Source of the DNA: G965227875 sp965227875
Lineage (GTDB): Bacteria; Pseudomonadota; Alphaproteobacteria; Rhizobiales; JAJFHC01
NCBI GenBank assembly: GCA_965227875.1
Contig: OZ245783.1
Location: 4,712,001 to 4,776,000 of the forward strand
Direction of reading: 5' to 3'
Length of the DNA stretch: 64,000 nt
In this document: positions 42,994 through 52,350 of the stretch, one piece after another
Layout: the number at the start of each line of letters is the position of its first letter
Numbering within the stretch: the stretch's first letter is position 1
The notes under the pieces: model-generated
Seen by the model: the letters and a program-made list of their open reading frames with translations, nothing else
Database searches by the model: none
Told to the model about the DNA's origin: nothing
Translations under genes and position numbers: made by a program

Positions 42994-45252
42994 TCAATCA
43001 GTCAGGCGGGAAACGTCGCTGACGAGCTTGCTCTTTTTCAGGCTGGCGATGATCCGGTTCAGATGTTTGAGGTCGAACAGTTCGACGTCGATATGCATCT
43101 CGTAGAAGTCCGGCGCCCGCGTTGCCATGTGGAGATTCGAGATGTTGCCGTCGCTGTCGCCGATGACCTTCGCGACGTGGGCGAGCGTTCCCACCTCGTT
43201 GCTGGCGGTCACCGAAATCCGCGCGGGAAATCTGGTCTTCGAGGCTTCGTTCACGTCCCAGGCCAGGTCGATCCACCTGTCGGGTTCATCCTCGTACTTC
43301 TTCAGTGCCTTGGCATGTATGGGATAGATGGTGATTCCCTTGCCGGGCGTCATGATGCCGACGATCCTGTCGCCGGGAACCGCACCGCCCTCGGCCATCT
43401 GCATCGATGCGTTTCCCTTCAGGCCGCGCACCGGGATGGCCTTGCCCGCGGCCGGCGCGCCGGCATCGCCGCCGGGCAACACGCCGGCGAGACGGATCAC
43501 CTTGCGCAGACCGCGCAATCGCCCGCTCATGCCATCGGGCCGCACGGTTTCCTTCACGGCCTCGGTCGCCTGTTCCGGGCTCTGATTGAGGGCGCGCCGG
43601 ACGTCGGTGCTCGCCAGTTCCCCGCGGCCGATCGCGGCGAGCATGTCCTCGGCATCGTTCATGCCCAGTCGCGTCGCCGCCACGGCGAGATCCTCGTCCG
43701 ACACGTCTTCGCCGTCTTCCCCGATGGCGCGCTGAAGGATTTCACGTCCGAGCCCCGCATATTGCTGTCGGACCGCCGCGCGTGTCGCCCTGCGGATGGC
43801 GGCCCGCGCCTTCCCGGTGATCGCGAACCCCTCCCAGGCCGCGGGTGGCGTCTGCGCGGCCGACCGGATGACCTCGACCTCGTCGCCATTTTCGAGTTCG
43901 CTGATGAGCGGCGCATGTCGCCCGTTGATCCGGCACCCGACACAGGTGTCCCCGATATCCGTATGCACCGCATAGGCGAAATCGATCGGCGTGGCCCCGC
44001 GCGGCAGCGCGATGATGTGCCCCTTTGGCGTGAAACAGAATACCTGGTCGTGAAAGAGTTCGAGCTTCGTGTGCTCGAGAAATTCCTTCGGGTTGTCGCC
44101 TTCGGCGAGCATGTCCACCAGCCGGCGCAGCCAGCGGTAAGCGTTGGAATCCTTTGAAAGCGGCACCGCGCCGCGTGTCCCGCCCGAACCGTTGACGACG
44201 ATCTCGCCGGACCCGTTGGCCGTATCCTTGTAGAGGGCATGCGCGGCGACGCCGCGTTCGGCCACCTCGTGCATCTCGGCCGTGCGGATCTGCAGTTCGA
44301 CGCGCTTGTGATGCGGACCTATGACGGTTGTATGGATCGAACGGTAGTCGTTCTGCTTGGGGGTGGAGATGTAGTCCTTGAACCGTCCGGGCACCATTCT
44401 CCAGGTGCTGTGCACGACACCCAGCGCGCGATAGCACTCGTCGATGTCCGCCACGATGATGCGGAAACCGAAGATGTCCGACAGTTGTCCCAGCGATATG
44501 GACTTCCGCTCCATTTTCCGCCAGATCGAAAAGGGACGCTTCTCCCTGCCGTTCACCACCGCGTCGATGCCACGCTCGGAAAGGCTCTCGGAAAGCTCCG
44601 TCTCGATTTCGGAAATGATGTCGCCGCTGTCGCGATGCAGGCTCTGCAGCCTGTCGACGATCGTCGCGCGTGCCTCCGGATTGAGGACGGCGAAGGACAG
44701 GTCTTCGAGTTCGTCGCGGATTTCCTGCATTCCCATGCGCCCGGCCAGCGGCGCATAGATGTCCATGGTTTCCTCGGCGATCCGCTGGCGCTTTTCCTCG
44801 CGCATGAAACCCAGCGTCCGCATGTTGTGCAGGCGGTCGGCCAGCTTGACCAGCAGGACCCTGATGTCGTCGGAAATCGCCAGCAGCAGCTTGCGCAGGT
44901 TTTCCGCCTGGGCGGCTTCCTTGGAAACCAGGTCGAGACGCCTGATCTTGGTCAGCCCCTCCACCAGCGAACCGATCTCCGGCCCGAACAAGCGGTCGAT
45001 CTCCGCACGCGTCGTCTCGGTGTCCTCGATGACGTCGTGCAAGAGGGCCGCGGCAATAGTCGCATCGTCAAGCTTGAGGTCGGTGAGGATCGCCGCGACT
45101 TCGAGCGGATGCGAAAAATACGGATCGCCGGAGGCACGCGTCTGGGACCCGTGCGCCTTCATGGCGTAGACATAGGCGCGGTTCAGGAGAGCTTCGTCCG
45201 CACCGGGATCGTAACTCGTGACCTTCTCCACCAGTTCGTACTGGCGCATCAT
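42994..45252 (-). CDS. rsh: Bifunctional (p)ppGpp synthase/hydrolase (RSH)
   Basis: Makes and degrades the stringent-response alarmone. The 752-residue protein has an HD hydrolase domain (YFSHPLEVAAIL near residue 45, ALLHDVIEDTE near 68, KLADRLHNMRTL near 136), a synthetase domain (LSDIFGFRIIV near 255, NDYRSIHTTVIG near 305), a TGS domain (VFCFTPKGHIIALPRGATP near 402) and a C-terminal ACT domain. Both catalytic halves look intact, as in the single RSH of many alphaproteobacteria. Two Met codons open the frame (45252 and 45249). rpoZ lies upstream, a spoT-like order. Confidence 0.95.
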   Translation of the reverse strand: MMRQYELVEKVTSYDPGADEALLNRAYVYAMKAHGSQTRASGDPYFSHPLEVAAILTDLKLDDATIAAALLHDVIEDTETTRAEIDRLFGPEIGSLVEGLTKIRRLDLVSKEAAQAENLRKLLLAISDDIRVLLVKLADRLHNMRTLGFMREEKRQRIAEETMDIYAPLAGRMGMQEIRDELEDLSFAVLNPEARATIVDRLQSLHRDSGDIISEIETELSESLSERGIDAVVNGREKRPFSIWRKMERKSISLGQLSDIFGFRIIVADIDECYRALGVVHSTWRMVPGRFKDYISTPKQNDYRSIHTTVIGPHHKRVELQIRTAEMHEVAERGVAAHALYKDTANGSGEIVVNGSGGTRGAVPLSKDSNAYRWLRRLVDMLAEGDNPKEFLEHTKLELFHDQVFCFTPKGHIIALPRGATPIDFAYAVHTDIGDTCVGCRINGRHAPLISELENGDEVEVIRSAAQTPPAAWEGFAITGKARAAIRRATRAAVRQQYAGLGREILQRAIGEDGEDVSDEDLAVAATRLGMNDAEDMLAAIGRGELASTDVRRALNQSPEQATEAVKETVRPDGMSGRLRGLRKVIRLAGVLPGGDAGAPAAGKAIPVRGLKGNASMQMAEGGAVPGDRIVGIMTPGKGITIYPIHAKALKKYEDEPDRWIDLAWDVNEASKTRFPARISVTASNEVGTLAHVAKVIGDSDGNISNLHMATRAPDFYEMHIDVELFDLKHLNRIIASLKKSKLVSDVSRLTD

Positions 45253-45328
45253 GGCGATGGAACATCCATCATCGGTTCAGTCTTCAACCCGTCGATCTTG
45301 CCTTTGCGCAGTGTGCCCCGCAATGACA

Positions 45329-45351
45329 AACGGGCGCCCGAAGCGCCCGTT
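45329..45351 (-). terminator. Hairpin between rpoZ and rsh, possible attenuator or terminator
   Basis: A 9-bp perfect stem AACGGGCGC/GCGCCCGTT with a 5-base loop, followed on the minus strand by only TTTG. It could terminate part of the rpoZ transcript before rsh. Confidence 0.5.
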
Positions 45352-45401
45352 CATGCAGATACAGCAATGTTCCGCGGCCCGAAGGCCTTGGACGGACGGG
45401 A

Positions 45402-45806
45402 TCAGATCCCGGAACTGCTGGACGACGACTCAAGCGGCGGGAGCCCTTCCAGGCCGCGAAGCAAATCCTCTTCCGTCATCCGGTCCAGCGGCACGTCGGC
45501 ATCAGATTCCGGCTCGGCGGACGTTGCGACACCGTCGGCGGTGAGCATCGGAACCGCGTCGGCTTCCGGCTCGTCGACCTCGACGTGCTTCTGCATGGAG
45601 TGCACGAGATCCTCGCGGACATCGTCCTTGTCGATGGTTTCTTCCGCGATTTCCCGCAGGGCGACGACCGGGTTCTTGTCCTTGTCGCGGTCGATCGTCA
45701 GGGGCGCGCCCTGTGAAATCGTCCGAGCACGGTGGCTCGCCAGAAGAACAAGCTCGAACCGATTGGGTACCTTGTCGATGCAATCCTCGACCGTTACGCG
45801 AGCCAT
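45402..45806 (-). CDS. rpoZ: RNA polymerase omega subunit
   Basis: Stabilises the beta' subunit. The 134-residue protein has the conserved MARVTVEDCIDKVPNRFELV, LASHRARTISQGAP, and KNPVVALREIAEETID. An acidic Ala/Glu-rich tail ending SSSSSSG extends it, as in many alphaproteobacteria. rpoZ-rsh order is common. Confidence 0.96.
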   Translation of the reverse strand: MARVTVEDCIDKVPNRFELVLLASHRARTISQGAPLTIDRDKDKNPVVALREIAEETIDKDDVREDLVHSMQKHVEVDEPEADAVPMLTADGVATSAEPESDADVPLDRMTEEDLLRGLEGLPPLESSSSSSGI

Positions 45807-45893
45807 GTGTCGGTCTCCATAGATAAATTGGTGAGAGTTTGCACGCTATGTATGCCTTCGAGCGCCGCAAAGCAAGTGTTTTGCAAGGATCCG

Positions 45894-46463
45894 TCAATCA
45901 CGACCGCCACGTCCACCGCCGGGCGGGAGTTTCTCTATGGCGCCCGAATCTCCGGACAACCGCTCCAGCCTGCGGGCAATCCGGATCGCCGTTTCGCCCG
46001 ACACCGGGTGATGCCAGTCCGGGGCGATCTCCGCCAGCGGCATCATGACGAACAGTCTGTTGCACATGTCCGGATGCGGAAGGCGCAGCGACCGCCGGCC
46101 TCCCATACGCCAGCGCGCCCTGCTGAAACGGCCGGTCCCGCAGATGCGCCCGTGGTAGTCGAGCAGATCGATGTCCAGGCTCCGCGAACCCCAGCCGACC
46201 CCTCTCCGGCGGCCTCCGTCCGCCTCGACCTCGTGGAAGACGCGCAACAACGCCTCCGGAGACCGGTGATCGCCGATCAGCGCGACCGCGTTGACGTAGC
46301 GGCCGCGCGACACCCCGCCATAGGCGGCGGAAGAGTACATCGAAGAGACGCGGAGAAGCCTCGCACCGCGGGCCTCGAGTTCCGCCAGGGCGCGATGGAG
46401 GGTCGTTCGCGCATCCCCCCATGGTCCGGCGAGATTGCCCCCCAATCCGACAAATATGCCCAA
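45894..46463 (-). CDS. folK: 2-amino-4-hydroxy-6-hydroxymethyldihydropteridine pyrophosphokinase
   Basis: Pyrophosphorylates the pterin before it is joined to p-aminobenzoate in folate synthesis. The 189-residue protein has the HPPK pattern: IFVGLGGNLAGP at the start, GWGSRSLDIDLLDYHGR near residue 92 and LRLPHPDM near 127, then PLAEIAPDW. The start codon is TTG 46463: an in-frame TAA lies seven codons upstream with no ATG or GTG between. A slow start may limit expression. A Gly/Arg-rich tail follows the domain. Confidence 0.9.
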   Translation of the reverse strand: MGIFVGLGGNLAGPWGDARTTLHRALAELEARGARLLRVSSMYSSAAYGGVSRGRYVNAVALIGDHRSPEALLRVFHEVEADGGRRRGVGWGSRSLDIDLLDYHGRICGTGRFSRARWRMGGRRSLRLPHPDMCNRLFVMMPLAEIAPDWHHPVSGETAIRIARRLERLSGDSGAIEKLPPGGGRGGRD

Positions 46464-46666
46464 GATGACCCCGAAACTGAGTTATTGCTCGACTTGAAGG
46501 CATCTATGACCTAGATGGCATGATGCGGAAGCGATATTAACGTGGCGTCCGAAGACGGGTCGATCATATTCCGATTCGTTTCGCACGGGATTGCAGGACC
46601 AGTCCCGCCAGTTTGCAAACCAAGAATTTCACCACCAAAAGCAATATTATCGAAGGTTTATTCAGT

Positions 46667-47284
46667 ATGCATTTTTACCCGGGAGAGAAGTTCGCCCTCT
46701 TCATCGATGGAGCGAACCTCTACGCAACTGCACGCGCCCTCAACTTCGACATCGATTACAAGAAACTCCTCGCCTATTTCAGGAGCATGGGCCAGCTCGT
46801 ACGCGCGAATTATTACACGGCTCTGGTCGACGACCAGGAGTATTCTCCGATCCGCCCGCTCATCGACTGGCTGGACTACAACGGATACAACATGGTCACC
46901 AAGCCGACGAAGGAGTTCACGGACGCCTCCGGCCGGCGAAAGCTCAAGGGCAACATGGACATCGAACTGGCGATCGATGTCATGGAGATGGCCGAGCACA
47001 TCGATCACGTCGTGCTGTTTTCCGGTGACGGCGACTTCCGCAAGCTCGTCGACGCGGTGCAGCGGCGTGGCAAGCGTGTGACCGTCATCTCGGCCCTATC
47101 GACCCAACCGCCGATGATTGCGGATGAACTGCGCCGCCAGGCCGACGACTTCGTCGACATCCTCGCCCTTAAGGACGAGATCGGACGCGCCCCCGGCGAC
47201 CGGCCCGATCGCAGCCGCGACGACGATGACGAAGACGAAGGCGTCGACGATTACTACGACGAAGACGAGTTCGAAGATGTCTGA
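46667..47284 (+). CDS. NYN domain (LabA/DUF88-type) protein
   Basis: A PIN-like putative RNase. The 205-residue protein has FALFIDGANLYATARAL near residue 8 with the first catalytic Asp, DIELAIDVM near 103 and VVLFSGDGDFRKLVDAVQRRG near 118. These are the acidic metal-binding positions of NYN proteins. The C-terminal tail is almost pure Asp/Glu (from about residue 180). The start ATG 46667 follows GAAGG; a longer frame is less likely. Its last 8 bp overlap the uracil-DNA glycosylase gene. RNA is the expected substrate by family, unproven here. Confidence 0.88.
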   Translation: MHFYPGEKFALFIDGANLYATARALNFDIDYKKLLAYFRSMGQLVRANYYTALVDDQEYSPIRPLIDWLDYNGYNMVTKPTKEFTDASGRRKLKGNMDIELAIDVMEMAEHIDHVVLFSGDGDFRKLVDAVQRRGKRVTVISALSTQPPMIADELRRQADDFVDILALKDEIGRAPGDRPDRSRDDDDEDEGVDDYYDEDEFEDV

Positions 47285-47957
47285 CGCGACGGCGTCGACG
47301 GAACCTCCGCTCGACTGCCCGGCCTGCCCGCGTCTCGTCGAGTACCGCGTCCGCAACCAGGCCGCATGGCCCGACTGGCACAACGCACCGGTTCCGTCAT
47401 GGGGTCCGAACTCCGCCCGCCTGCTGATCGTCGGGCTCGCACCCGGGCTCAAGGGCGCCAACTGCACCGGGCGGCCCTTCACCGGCGATTATGCCGGCGA
47501 TCTCCTCTACGAGACACTCGACGCGCACGGCTACGCCCGGGGAAAATACGGCGCCAGGCCCGACGACGGCCTGCGCCTCGTCGACTGCCGGATCACCAAT
47601 GCCGTGCGCTGTGTTCCGCCCCAGAACAAGCCGATTGCCCAGGAAATCGCGGCCTGCCGCCCCTATCTCACCGCCACGATCACGGCGATGCCGGACCTGC
47701 GTGTGGTTCTGGCGCTGGGGCGCATCGCCCATGACAACGTGCTGACCGCGATGGGCGAGAGACGCGCCGGACACCCGTTCGGACATTGCGCGGTGCAAGA
47801 ACTCGACGGATTTCATCTCGTCGACAGCTATCACTGCTCCCGCTACAACACCAATACGGGACGCCTGACGCCGGACATGTTCAACAGGGTCTTCTCGGAA
47901 ATCCGCCGGATTGCCGGTCCTCCAAGGGACGACCGTTCGTCGCCTCGGCCGTCCTAG
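47277..47957 (+). CDS. Uracil-DNA glycosylase, family 5 (UDGb)
   Basis: Excises uracil and other deaminated bases from DNA. The 226-residue protein has a Cys pair CPAC near residue 14 (Fe-S type), the active-site loop GLAPGLKGANCTGRPFTGDYAG near 53-74 in place of the family-1 motif, and SYHCSRYNTNTGRLT near 187, where family 5 usually has HPS. The start is ATG 47277, chosen because the frame upstream is the NYN gene in another frame. It converges on smpB with a 4-bp overlap of 3' ends. Confidence 0.9.
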   Translation: MSDATASTEPPLDCPACPRLVEYRVRNQAAWPDWHNAPVPSWGPNSARLLIVGLAPGLKGANCTGRPFTGDYAGDLLYETLDAHGYARGKYGARPDDGLRLVDCRITNAVRCVPPQNKPIAQEIAACRPYLTATITAMPDLRVVLALGRIAHDNVLTAMGERRAGHPFGHCAVQELDGFHLVDSYHCSRYNTNTGRLTPDMFNRVFSEIRRIAGPPRDDRSSPRPS

Positions 47958-48451
47958 CCGCGTTCGCGCAGCAACCGGGCTTTCTCACGTGACCAGCTGC
48001 GATCCTTCTCGGTCTGGCGTTTGTCGTGCAGCTTCTTGCCCTTGGCGAGGGCCAGTTCCATTTTCGCGATGCCGCGCGAATTGAAATAGATCTTGAGCGG
48101 CACGAGCGTCATCCCGTCTTTCTGGATGTTGCCGGCCAGTCTGTCGATCTCCCGCCTGTGCATCAGGAGCTTGCGGGGACGCCGGGACTCGTGGTTGAAG
48201 CGGCCGGCCTGCTCGTATTCGGGAATGTAGGCGTTGATGACGTAGAGCTCGCCGCCTTCCACGTTCGCATAGGAATCGTTCAGGCTGGCCTTGCCCAGGC
48301 GGAGCGACTTGACCTCGCTGCCCTGCAGTTCGATTCCGGCTTCGAAGACATCCTCGATCGCATAGTTGTACCGGGCCTTGCGATTGTCGCAAACGACCGT
48401 ACGGCCCGGTTCCTGACGGGCCTTCTTCGCACCGCCGCTCTTGGAGGACAT
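47954..48451 (-). CDS. smpB: SsrA-binding protein
   Basis: Binds tmRNA during rescue of stalled ribosomes. The 165-residue protein has RKARYNYAIEDVFEAGIEL near residue 24, GSEVKSLRLGKASLNDSYA near 45, and the basic tail KGKKLHDKRQTEKDRSW near 137 that is disordered in free SmpB. It follows dapA by 13 bp. No ssrA gene was seen nearby. Confidence 0.96.
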   Translation of the reverse strand: MSSKSGGAKKARQEPGRTVVCDNRKARYNYAIEDVFEAGIELQGSEVKSLRLGKASLNDSYANVEGGELYVINAYIPEYEQAGRFNHESRRPRKLLMHRREIDRLAGNIQKDGMTLVPLKIYFNSRGIAKMELALAKGKKLHDKRQTEKDRSWSREKARLLRERG

Positions 48452-48464
48452 GACCCAGCCTGGC

Positions 48465-49340
48465 TCAGTTCATCAGCCCGGCGTGGACGAGCGCATCGCG
48501 GACCTTCGTCTTTGTCGTTTCCGCCACCGGAACCAGCGGAAGACGGGCTTCGGCCTCGCACAGTCCGAGCAGACTCGCGGCGTATTTGACCGGTCCCGGC
48601 GAGGTCTCCACGAAGAGCGCCTCGTGCAGGGGCATCAGACGATCCTGCAACGTCAGGGCCGAGCCGAAGTCGCCGGCCATGCAGGCTTCCTGGAACTCCG
48701 AGCACAGGCCCGGCGCGACGTTGGCCGTCACCGATATGCAACCGTGGCCGCCGTGCGCCATGACGGCCAGGGCCGTCGCATCCTCGCCCGAGAGCTGGAT
48801 GAAGTCGGTGCCGACCTTGGCGCGCTGTTTGCTGATCCGCGCGATATCCGCCGTCGCATCCTTCACGCCGACGATGTTGGGGATCTCGAAGAGCCGCGCG
48901 AGAGTGTCGACGGATATGTCCGTCACCGTCCGCGGCGGCACGTTGTAGACGATGATCGGAATGTCGGCACACTCGGCGATCGCCTTGAAATGCTGGTAGA
49001 GCCCCTCCTGGGTCGGCTTGTTGTAATAGGGCACGACCACGAGCGCGCCATCCGCGCCGGACTTTGCCGCATGTTCGGTGAAATCTATGGCCTCTATGGT
49101 GTTGTTCGAGCCGGTTCCGGCGATGACGGGGACCCGGCCGCCGGCGGCTTCTATGCAAAGGTCGACGACGCGCTTGTGCTCTTCATGGCTCAGTGTCGGC
49201 GACTCGCCGGTCGTTCCGACGGGCACCAGACCGTGGCTTCCCTGCTCGATCTGCCAGTCCACCAATGCACGGAAAGCGTCCTCATCCACCGCGCCATCGC
49301 GCATCGGCGTAATAAGCGCGGGAATCGATCCCTTGAACAT
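48465..49340 (-). CDS. dapA: 4-hydroxy-tetrahydrodipicolinate synthase
   Basis: Condenses pyruvate and aspartate semialdehyde, first step of lysine/diaminopimelate synthesis. The 291-residue TIM barrel has GTTGESPTLSHEEH near residue 43, the Tyr in IIVYNVPPRT near 131, and the Schiff-base Lys in VGVKDATADI near 158. Promoter region is the 194 bp upstream, which also holds a 17-bp tandem duplication (49386-49419). Confidence 0.95.
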   Translation of the reverse strand: MFKGSIPALITPMRDGAVDEDAFRALVDWQIEQGSHGLVPVGTTGESPTLSHEEHKRVVDLCIEAAGGRVPVIAGTGSNNTIEAIDFTEHAAKSGADGALVVVPYYNKPTQEGLYQHFKAIAECADIPIIVYNVPPRTVTDISVDTLARLFEIPNIVGVKDATADIARISKQRAKVGTDFIQLSGEDATALAVMAHGGHGCISVTANVAPGLCSEFQEACMAGDFGSALTLQDRLMPLHEALFVETSPGPVKYAASLLGLCEAEARLPLVPVAETTKTKVRDALVHAGLMN

Positions 49341-49385
49341 GGCAATTTCCTCGACTCTACTGTCGTGTCGTCATGTGCGACGGCA

Positions 49386-49419
49386 CTTTGATCTCTTGGC
49401 GCCTTTGATCTCTTGGCGC
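49386..49419. repeat. 17-bp perfect tandem duplication upstream of dapA
   Basis: CTTTGATCTCTTGGCGC occurs twice back to back (49386-49402 and 49403-49419) in the dapA leader region, 46 bp upstream of its ATG. Either a recent slippage duplication or paired binding sites. Confidence 0.85.
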
Positions 49420-49534
49420 GCGGCCCGAGTGCACCTGGTCCGCCCGCGGTGCGCGAAAATAGCGGTATAGCGCTGGCGCGGCAAGCAAACATCTGCCCTG
49501 CGAACGCTCTAACCCGTCACAGTATGAACGTGCC

Positions 49535-50026
49535 TCAGGCGTGGCGCACGAAGATATGATAGCGATCCTGGGGAACGGACGCGGGCAGCGGCACGGGATC
49601 GAAGCCGTCGATTTTGAAAAGCTGGTCGCTCACCAGGAGTCCCCCTACGGCCAGCGCCGGCCCGACGATCTCCGAAAGCCTCAGCGCGAGTTGCGCGCTC
49701 TGCCTGTCGTCGCCTGTCCCGATGTCGCCGTGGATCAGGGCGCATTGCCCCTCGAACCTGGCCACCGCACCCGGAAGCGTGTCCAGAAAGTCACCTTCGA
49801 AGAGATGGTCCGCGTCGGGAACGCAGTCGGGGTGTGCAGCGACCTTGCGCTCGAAGACATAGATATCGCGTTCGGGAAACAGGACGCGCAGGTGATCGTA
49901 GGTTCGACCGTTGCCAAGCCCGAGCTCGAATACGTGTCCCTTCAGCGCCGAGACATAGTTGGCCGCGAAATCGAGACACGCGCGCTGGGCTTCGAGCCGG
50001 CGAATGAAACTGTCGAGTCGTGACAT
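49535..50026 (-). CDS. Class I SAM-dependent methyltransferase-like protein
   Basis: A 163-residue protein with a Rossmann-type SAM loop HVFELGLGNGRTYDHLR near residue 30, an acidic residue at the end of strand 2 (IYVFERKVA) and GDIGTGDDRQSAQLAL near 100. Substrate unknown. A very good ribosome site (AAGGAG, five bases before ATG) marks the start. It faces away from the lytic transglycosylase gene and leads towards dapA after a 194-bp gap. Confidence 0.85.
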   Translation of the reverse strand: MSRLDSFIRRLEAQRACLDFAANYVSALKGHVFELGLGNGRTYDHLRVLFPERDIYVFERKVAAHPDCVPDADHLFEGDFLDTLPGAVARFEGQCALIHGDIGTGDDRQSAQLALRLSEIVGPALAVGGLLVSDQLFKIDGFDPVPLPASVPQDRYHIFVRHA

Positions 50027-50161
50027 AAATTCTCCTTATTTGCCGCATTTACTATACCTTGACGAATAGGGAATCAGATGTGCGGCGTGAGCTTTCGATT
50101 TCGGAAGCAACGACTATCCCGGCTATCGTCGAATCATTCGAAAAAAGGTATAGTTCCTGCG

Positions 50162-52342
50162 ATGAACGTCAAACATCGGGACAGAAACGTATTTGCCGGC
50201 CGCTGGGGCGCGACTCTGGGGCTCGTTTCCGCAATTTTTATTGCCGTCGCTGCGACGCCGTCGACCGCTTCGCCGCCGATCCCGGGGCAGAACACCGTAC
50301 CACAGGACGTTCGCGAATTGCCCGTCGTTCAGGCCGACGCGAAGAGCAAGACGCGCAAGGCCAACCGTCGAACCGCCTTTGAGGGCGTTCTCGGGCTCGC
50401 ACGCAAGGAGAGGTTCACGGAAGCCTTTCGGCGCGCCAAGTCCCTCGGGGACCCTGTCGAACGCAAGATCGTGGAATGGCTCTACGTCCAGCATGGCAGT
50501 GCCAACGCCGGATATGAGCGCATCAACCGGTTTCTGAGAGCCAATCCCGAATGGCCGCGCATGGGCAAGATCCGCGACCGGGCCGAACTTGCGCTTTATC
50601 AGGGCTCGGCAACACCCGATGAGGTGATTTCCCATTTCAAGGCGTTTCCGCCGCGAACGGGCGTGGGACAGCTTGCCCTCGCGAGGGCCTACAAGAAGGC
50701 CGGCAACCAGGACGGTGCCGTGAAATGGGCGCGCGCGGCGTGGCGCAAGGGCCGTCTGGACAGTTCCGCGGAGGCCTATGCCCTCAAGGCGTTCGGATCC
50801 GCCTTGCGGCCGAAGGACAAGCGTCACCGCCTCTACTGGATGATCTACAATCATCGCACCAAGGCCGCGCTGCGCGCCGCGAAGCACCTGCCGAAGAACT
50901 ATCAGCTGCTGGCGCGCTCTGCGGTGGATTTCCTGCGGCAAAGCAAACGGGCGGTGGGAAGTTTCAACAAGGTGCCGAAGAGCATGCGAAGCAATTCCGC
51001 CTTCGCCTATGCGCGCATCACCTGGCACAGGAAACGCAAGAATTACGACCGGGCCGCCGAACTGCTTGAAGGCACGAAGACCGACGGGGTCATGCCGTCC
51101 GCCTGGTGGCCGCTCAGGAGCAGGCTCGCCCGTGAGCTGATCGAGCCCGGCAAGACCGGCCTGAACCGCAGGGCATATAACATCGTTCGCAGCCACGGCA
51201 CCAAATCGGGCAAGGAGTTCGCCGAGGCGGAATTCATGGCGGGCTGGATCGCCCTTTCCTTCCTCGGAGACGCCAAGTCCGCGCTCAAGCACTTCGAGAA
51301 ACTCGAATCGGATGCCACCCTGCCCCGCACGAAGGCCCGGGCCGACTACTGGCAGGCCCGTGCCCTGACGAAACTCGGCAAAGCCGAGGAAGCGAAAAAG
51401 GCATATGAAAAGGCGTCCGCCCTCGGTCACACCTTCTATGGCCAACTCGCCCGCGACGAGATCGGCGCCATAGCGGACTACTCGAGCTACAAGACGAAAC
51501 CGGTCGCCTCGGCCGAGGCGACGACGAAGCTGAAGGCCCGCGACACGCTCAAGGCCGCGAAGATTTTCGCCAGCATCAACGAGCACAGCTACGTCACGAC
51601 CTTTATCGGATCGCTTGCCTACGACCTCAAGAACCGGTCGGATCGTGTCGCTCTGGCCGAAGAGGCCTGGAAGATGGGCTACCCCCACCTCTCCCTGCGC
51701 GTGGCACGCGTCGCCGACAGGTACGGGCAGAATCTCGGTGCCTATCTCTTCCCGACAACGCTCGTGCCCAAGCACACCCAGTTGAATGAACCCATCGAAC
51801 CGGCACTGCTCTACGGGCTCGCCCGGCAGGAAAGCGAATTCAACCGTCTTGCGAGAAGCTATGTCGGCGCACGCGGCATGATGCAGATCATGCCGGCGAC
51901 CGGCAAACTGATCGCAAGACAGTACAAGCAGCGGTTCAGCGTCTCGAAACTGACCTCCGACACGACCTACAACGTCACGCTCGGCGCGACCCATCTGCGC
52001 GATCTCGTGGAGGAATTCAACGGGTCTTACATCATGACCTTTGCCGCCTACAACGCCGGCCCCCGCAGACCGAAGACGTGGAACGACCGTTACGGCGACC
52101 CCCGACAGGGAGACATTCACCCGGTCGACTGGATCGAGGCGATTCCGTTCAACGAAACGCGCGGATATGTGCAAAAGGTCATGCAGAACGTGCAGGTCTA
52201 CCGGTCGCTGTTCTCTCCCGGAAGCCGGGTGAGCATGTTGAGCGATCTCAGCCGCGGCGGCGAGAAGGCCGAAGCGCACAACCAGACCTGCTCCAACGCG
52301 GCCGCCGACGCCATTGGCGCGCTCATCGCCTGCAGCGACTGA
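50162..52342 (+). CDS. slt: Soluble lytic murein transglycosylase (Slt70-like)
   Basis: Cleaves the glycan strands of peptidoglycan with formation of anhydromuramic ends. The 726-residue protein has a signal peptide (GATLGLVSAIFIAVAATPSTA), a long alpha-helical superhelical region (about 60-540), and a C-terminal SLT domain with the catalytic Glu in LARQESEFNRLARS near 560, MMQIMPATGKL near 580 and AYNAGPRR near 630. Start chosen at ATG 50162, which gives the proper signal peptide; the longer frame is not convincing. Confidence 0.93.
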   Translation: MNVKHRDRNVFAGRWGATLGLVSAIFIAVAATPSTASPPIPGQNTVPQDVRELPVVQADAKSKTRKANRRTAFEGVLGLARKERFTEAFRRAKSLGDPVERKIVEWLYVQHGSANAGYERINRFLRANPEWPRMGKIRDRAELALYQGSATPDEVISHFKAFPPRTGVGQLALARAYKKAGNQDGAVKWARAAWRKGRLDSSAEAYALKAFGSALRPKDKRHRLYWMIYNHRTKAALRAAKHLPKNYQLLARSAVDFLRQSKRAVGSFNKVPKSMRSNSAFAYARITWHRKRKNYDRAAELLEGTKTDGVMPSAWWPLRSRLARELIEPGKTGLNRRAYNIVRSHGTKSGKEFAEAEFMAGWIALSFLGDAKSALKHFEKLESDATLPRTKARADYWQARALTKLGKAEEAKKAYEKASALGHTFYGQLARDEIGAIADYSSYKTKPVASAEATTKLKARDTLKAAKIFASINEHSYVTTFIGSLAYDLKNRSDRVALAEEAWKMGYPHLSLRVARVADRYGQNLGAYLFPTTLVPKHTQLNEPIEPALLYGLARQESEFNRLARSYVGARGMMQIMPATGKLIARQYKQRFSVSKLTSDTTYNVTLGATHLRDLVEEFNGSYIMTFAAYNAGPRRPKTWNDRYGDPRQGDIHPVDWIEAIPFNETRGYVQKVMQNVQVYRSLFSPGSRVSMLSDLSRGGEKAEAHNQTCSNAAADAIGALIACSD

Positions 52343-52350
52343 CCTGCGAG

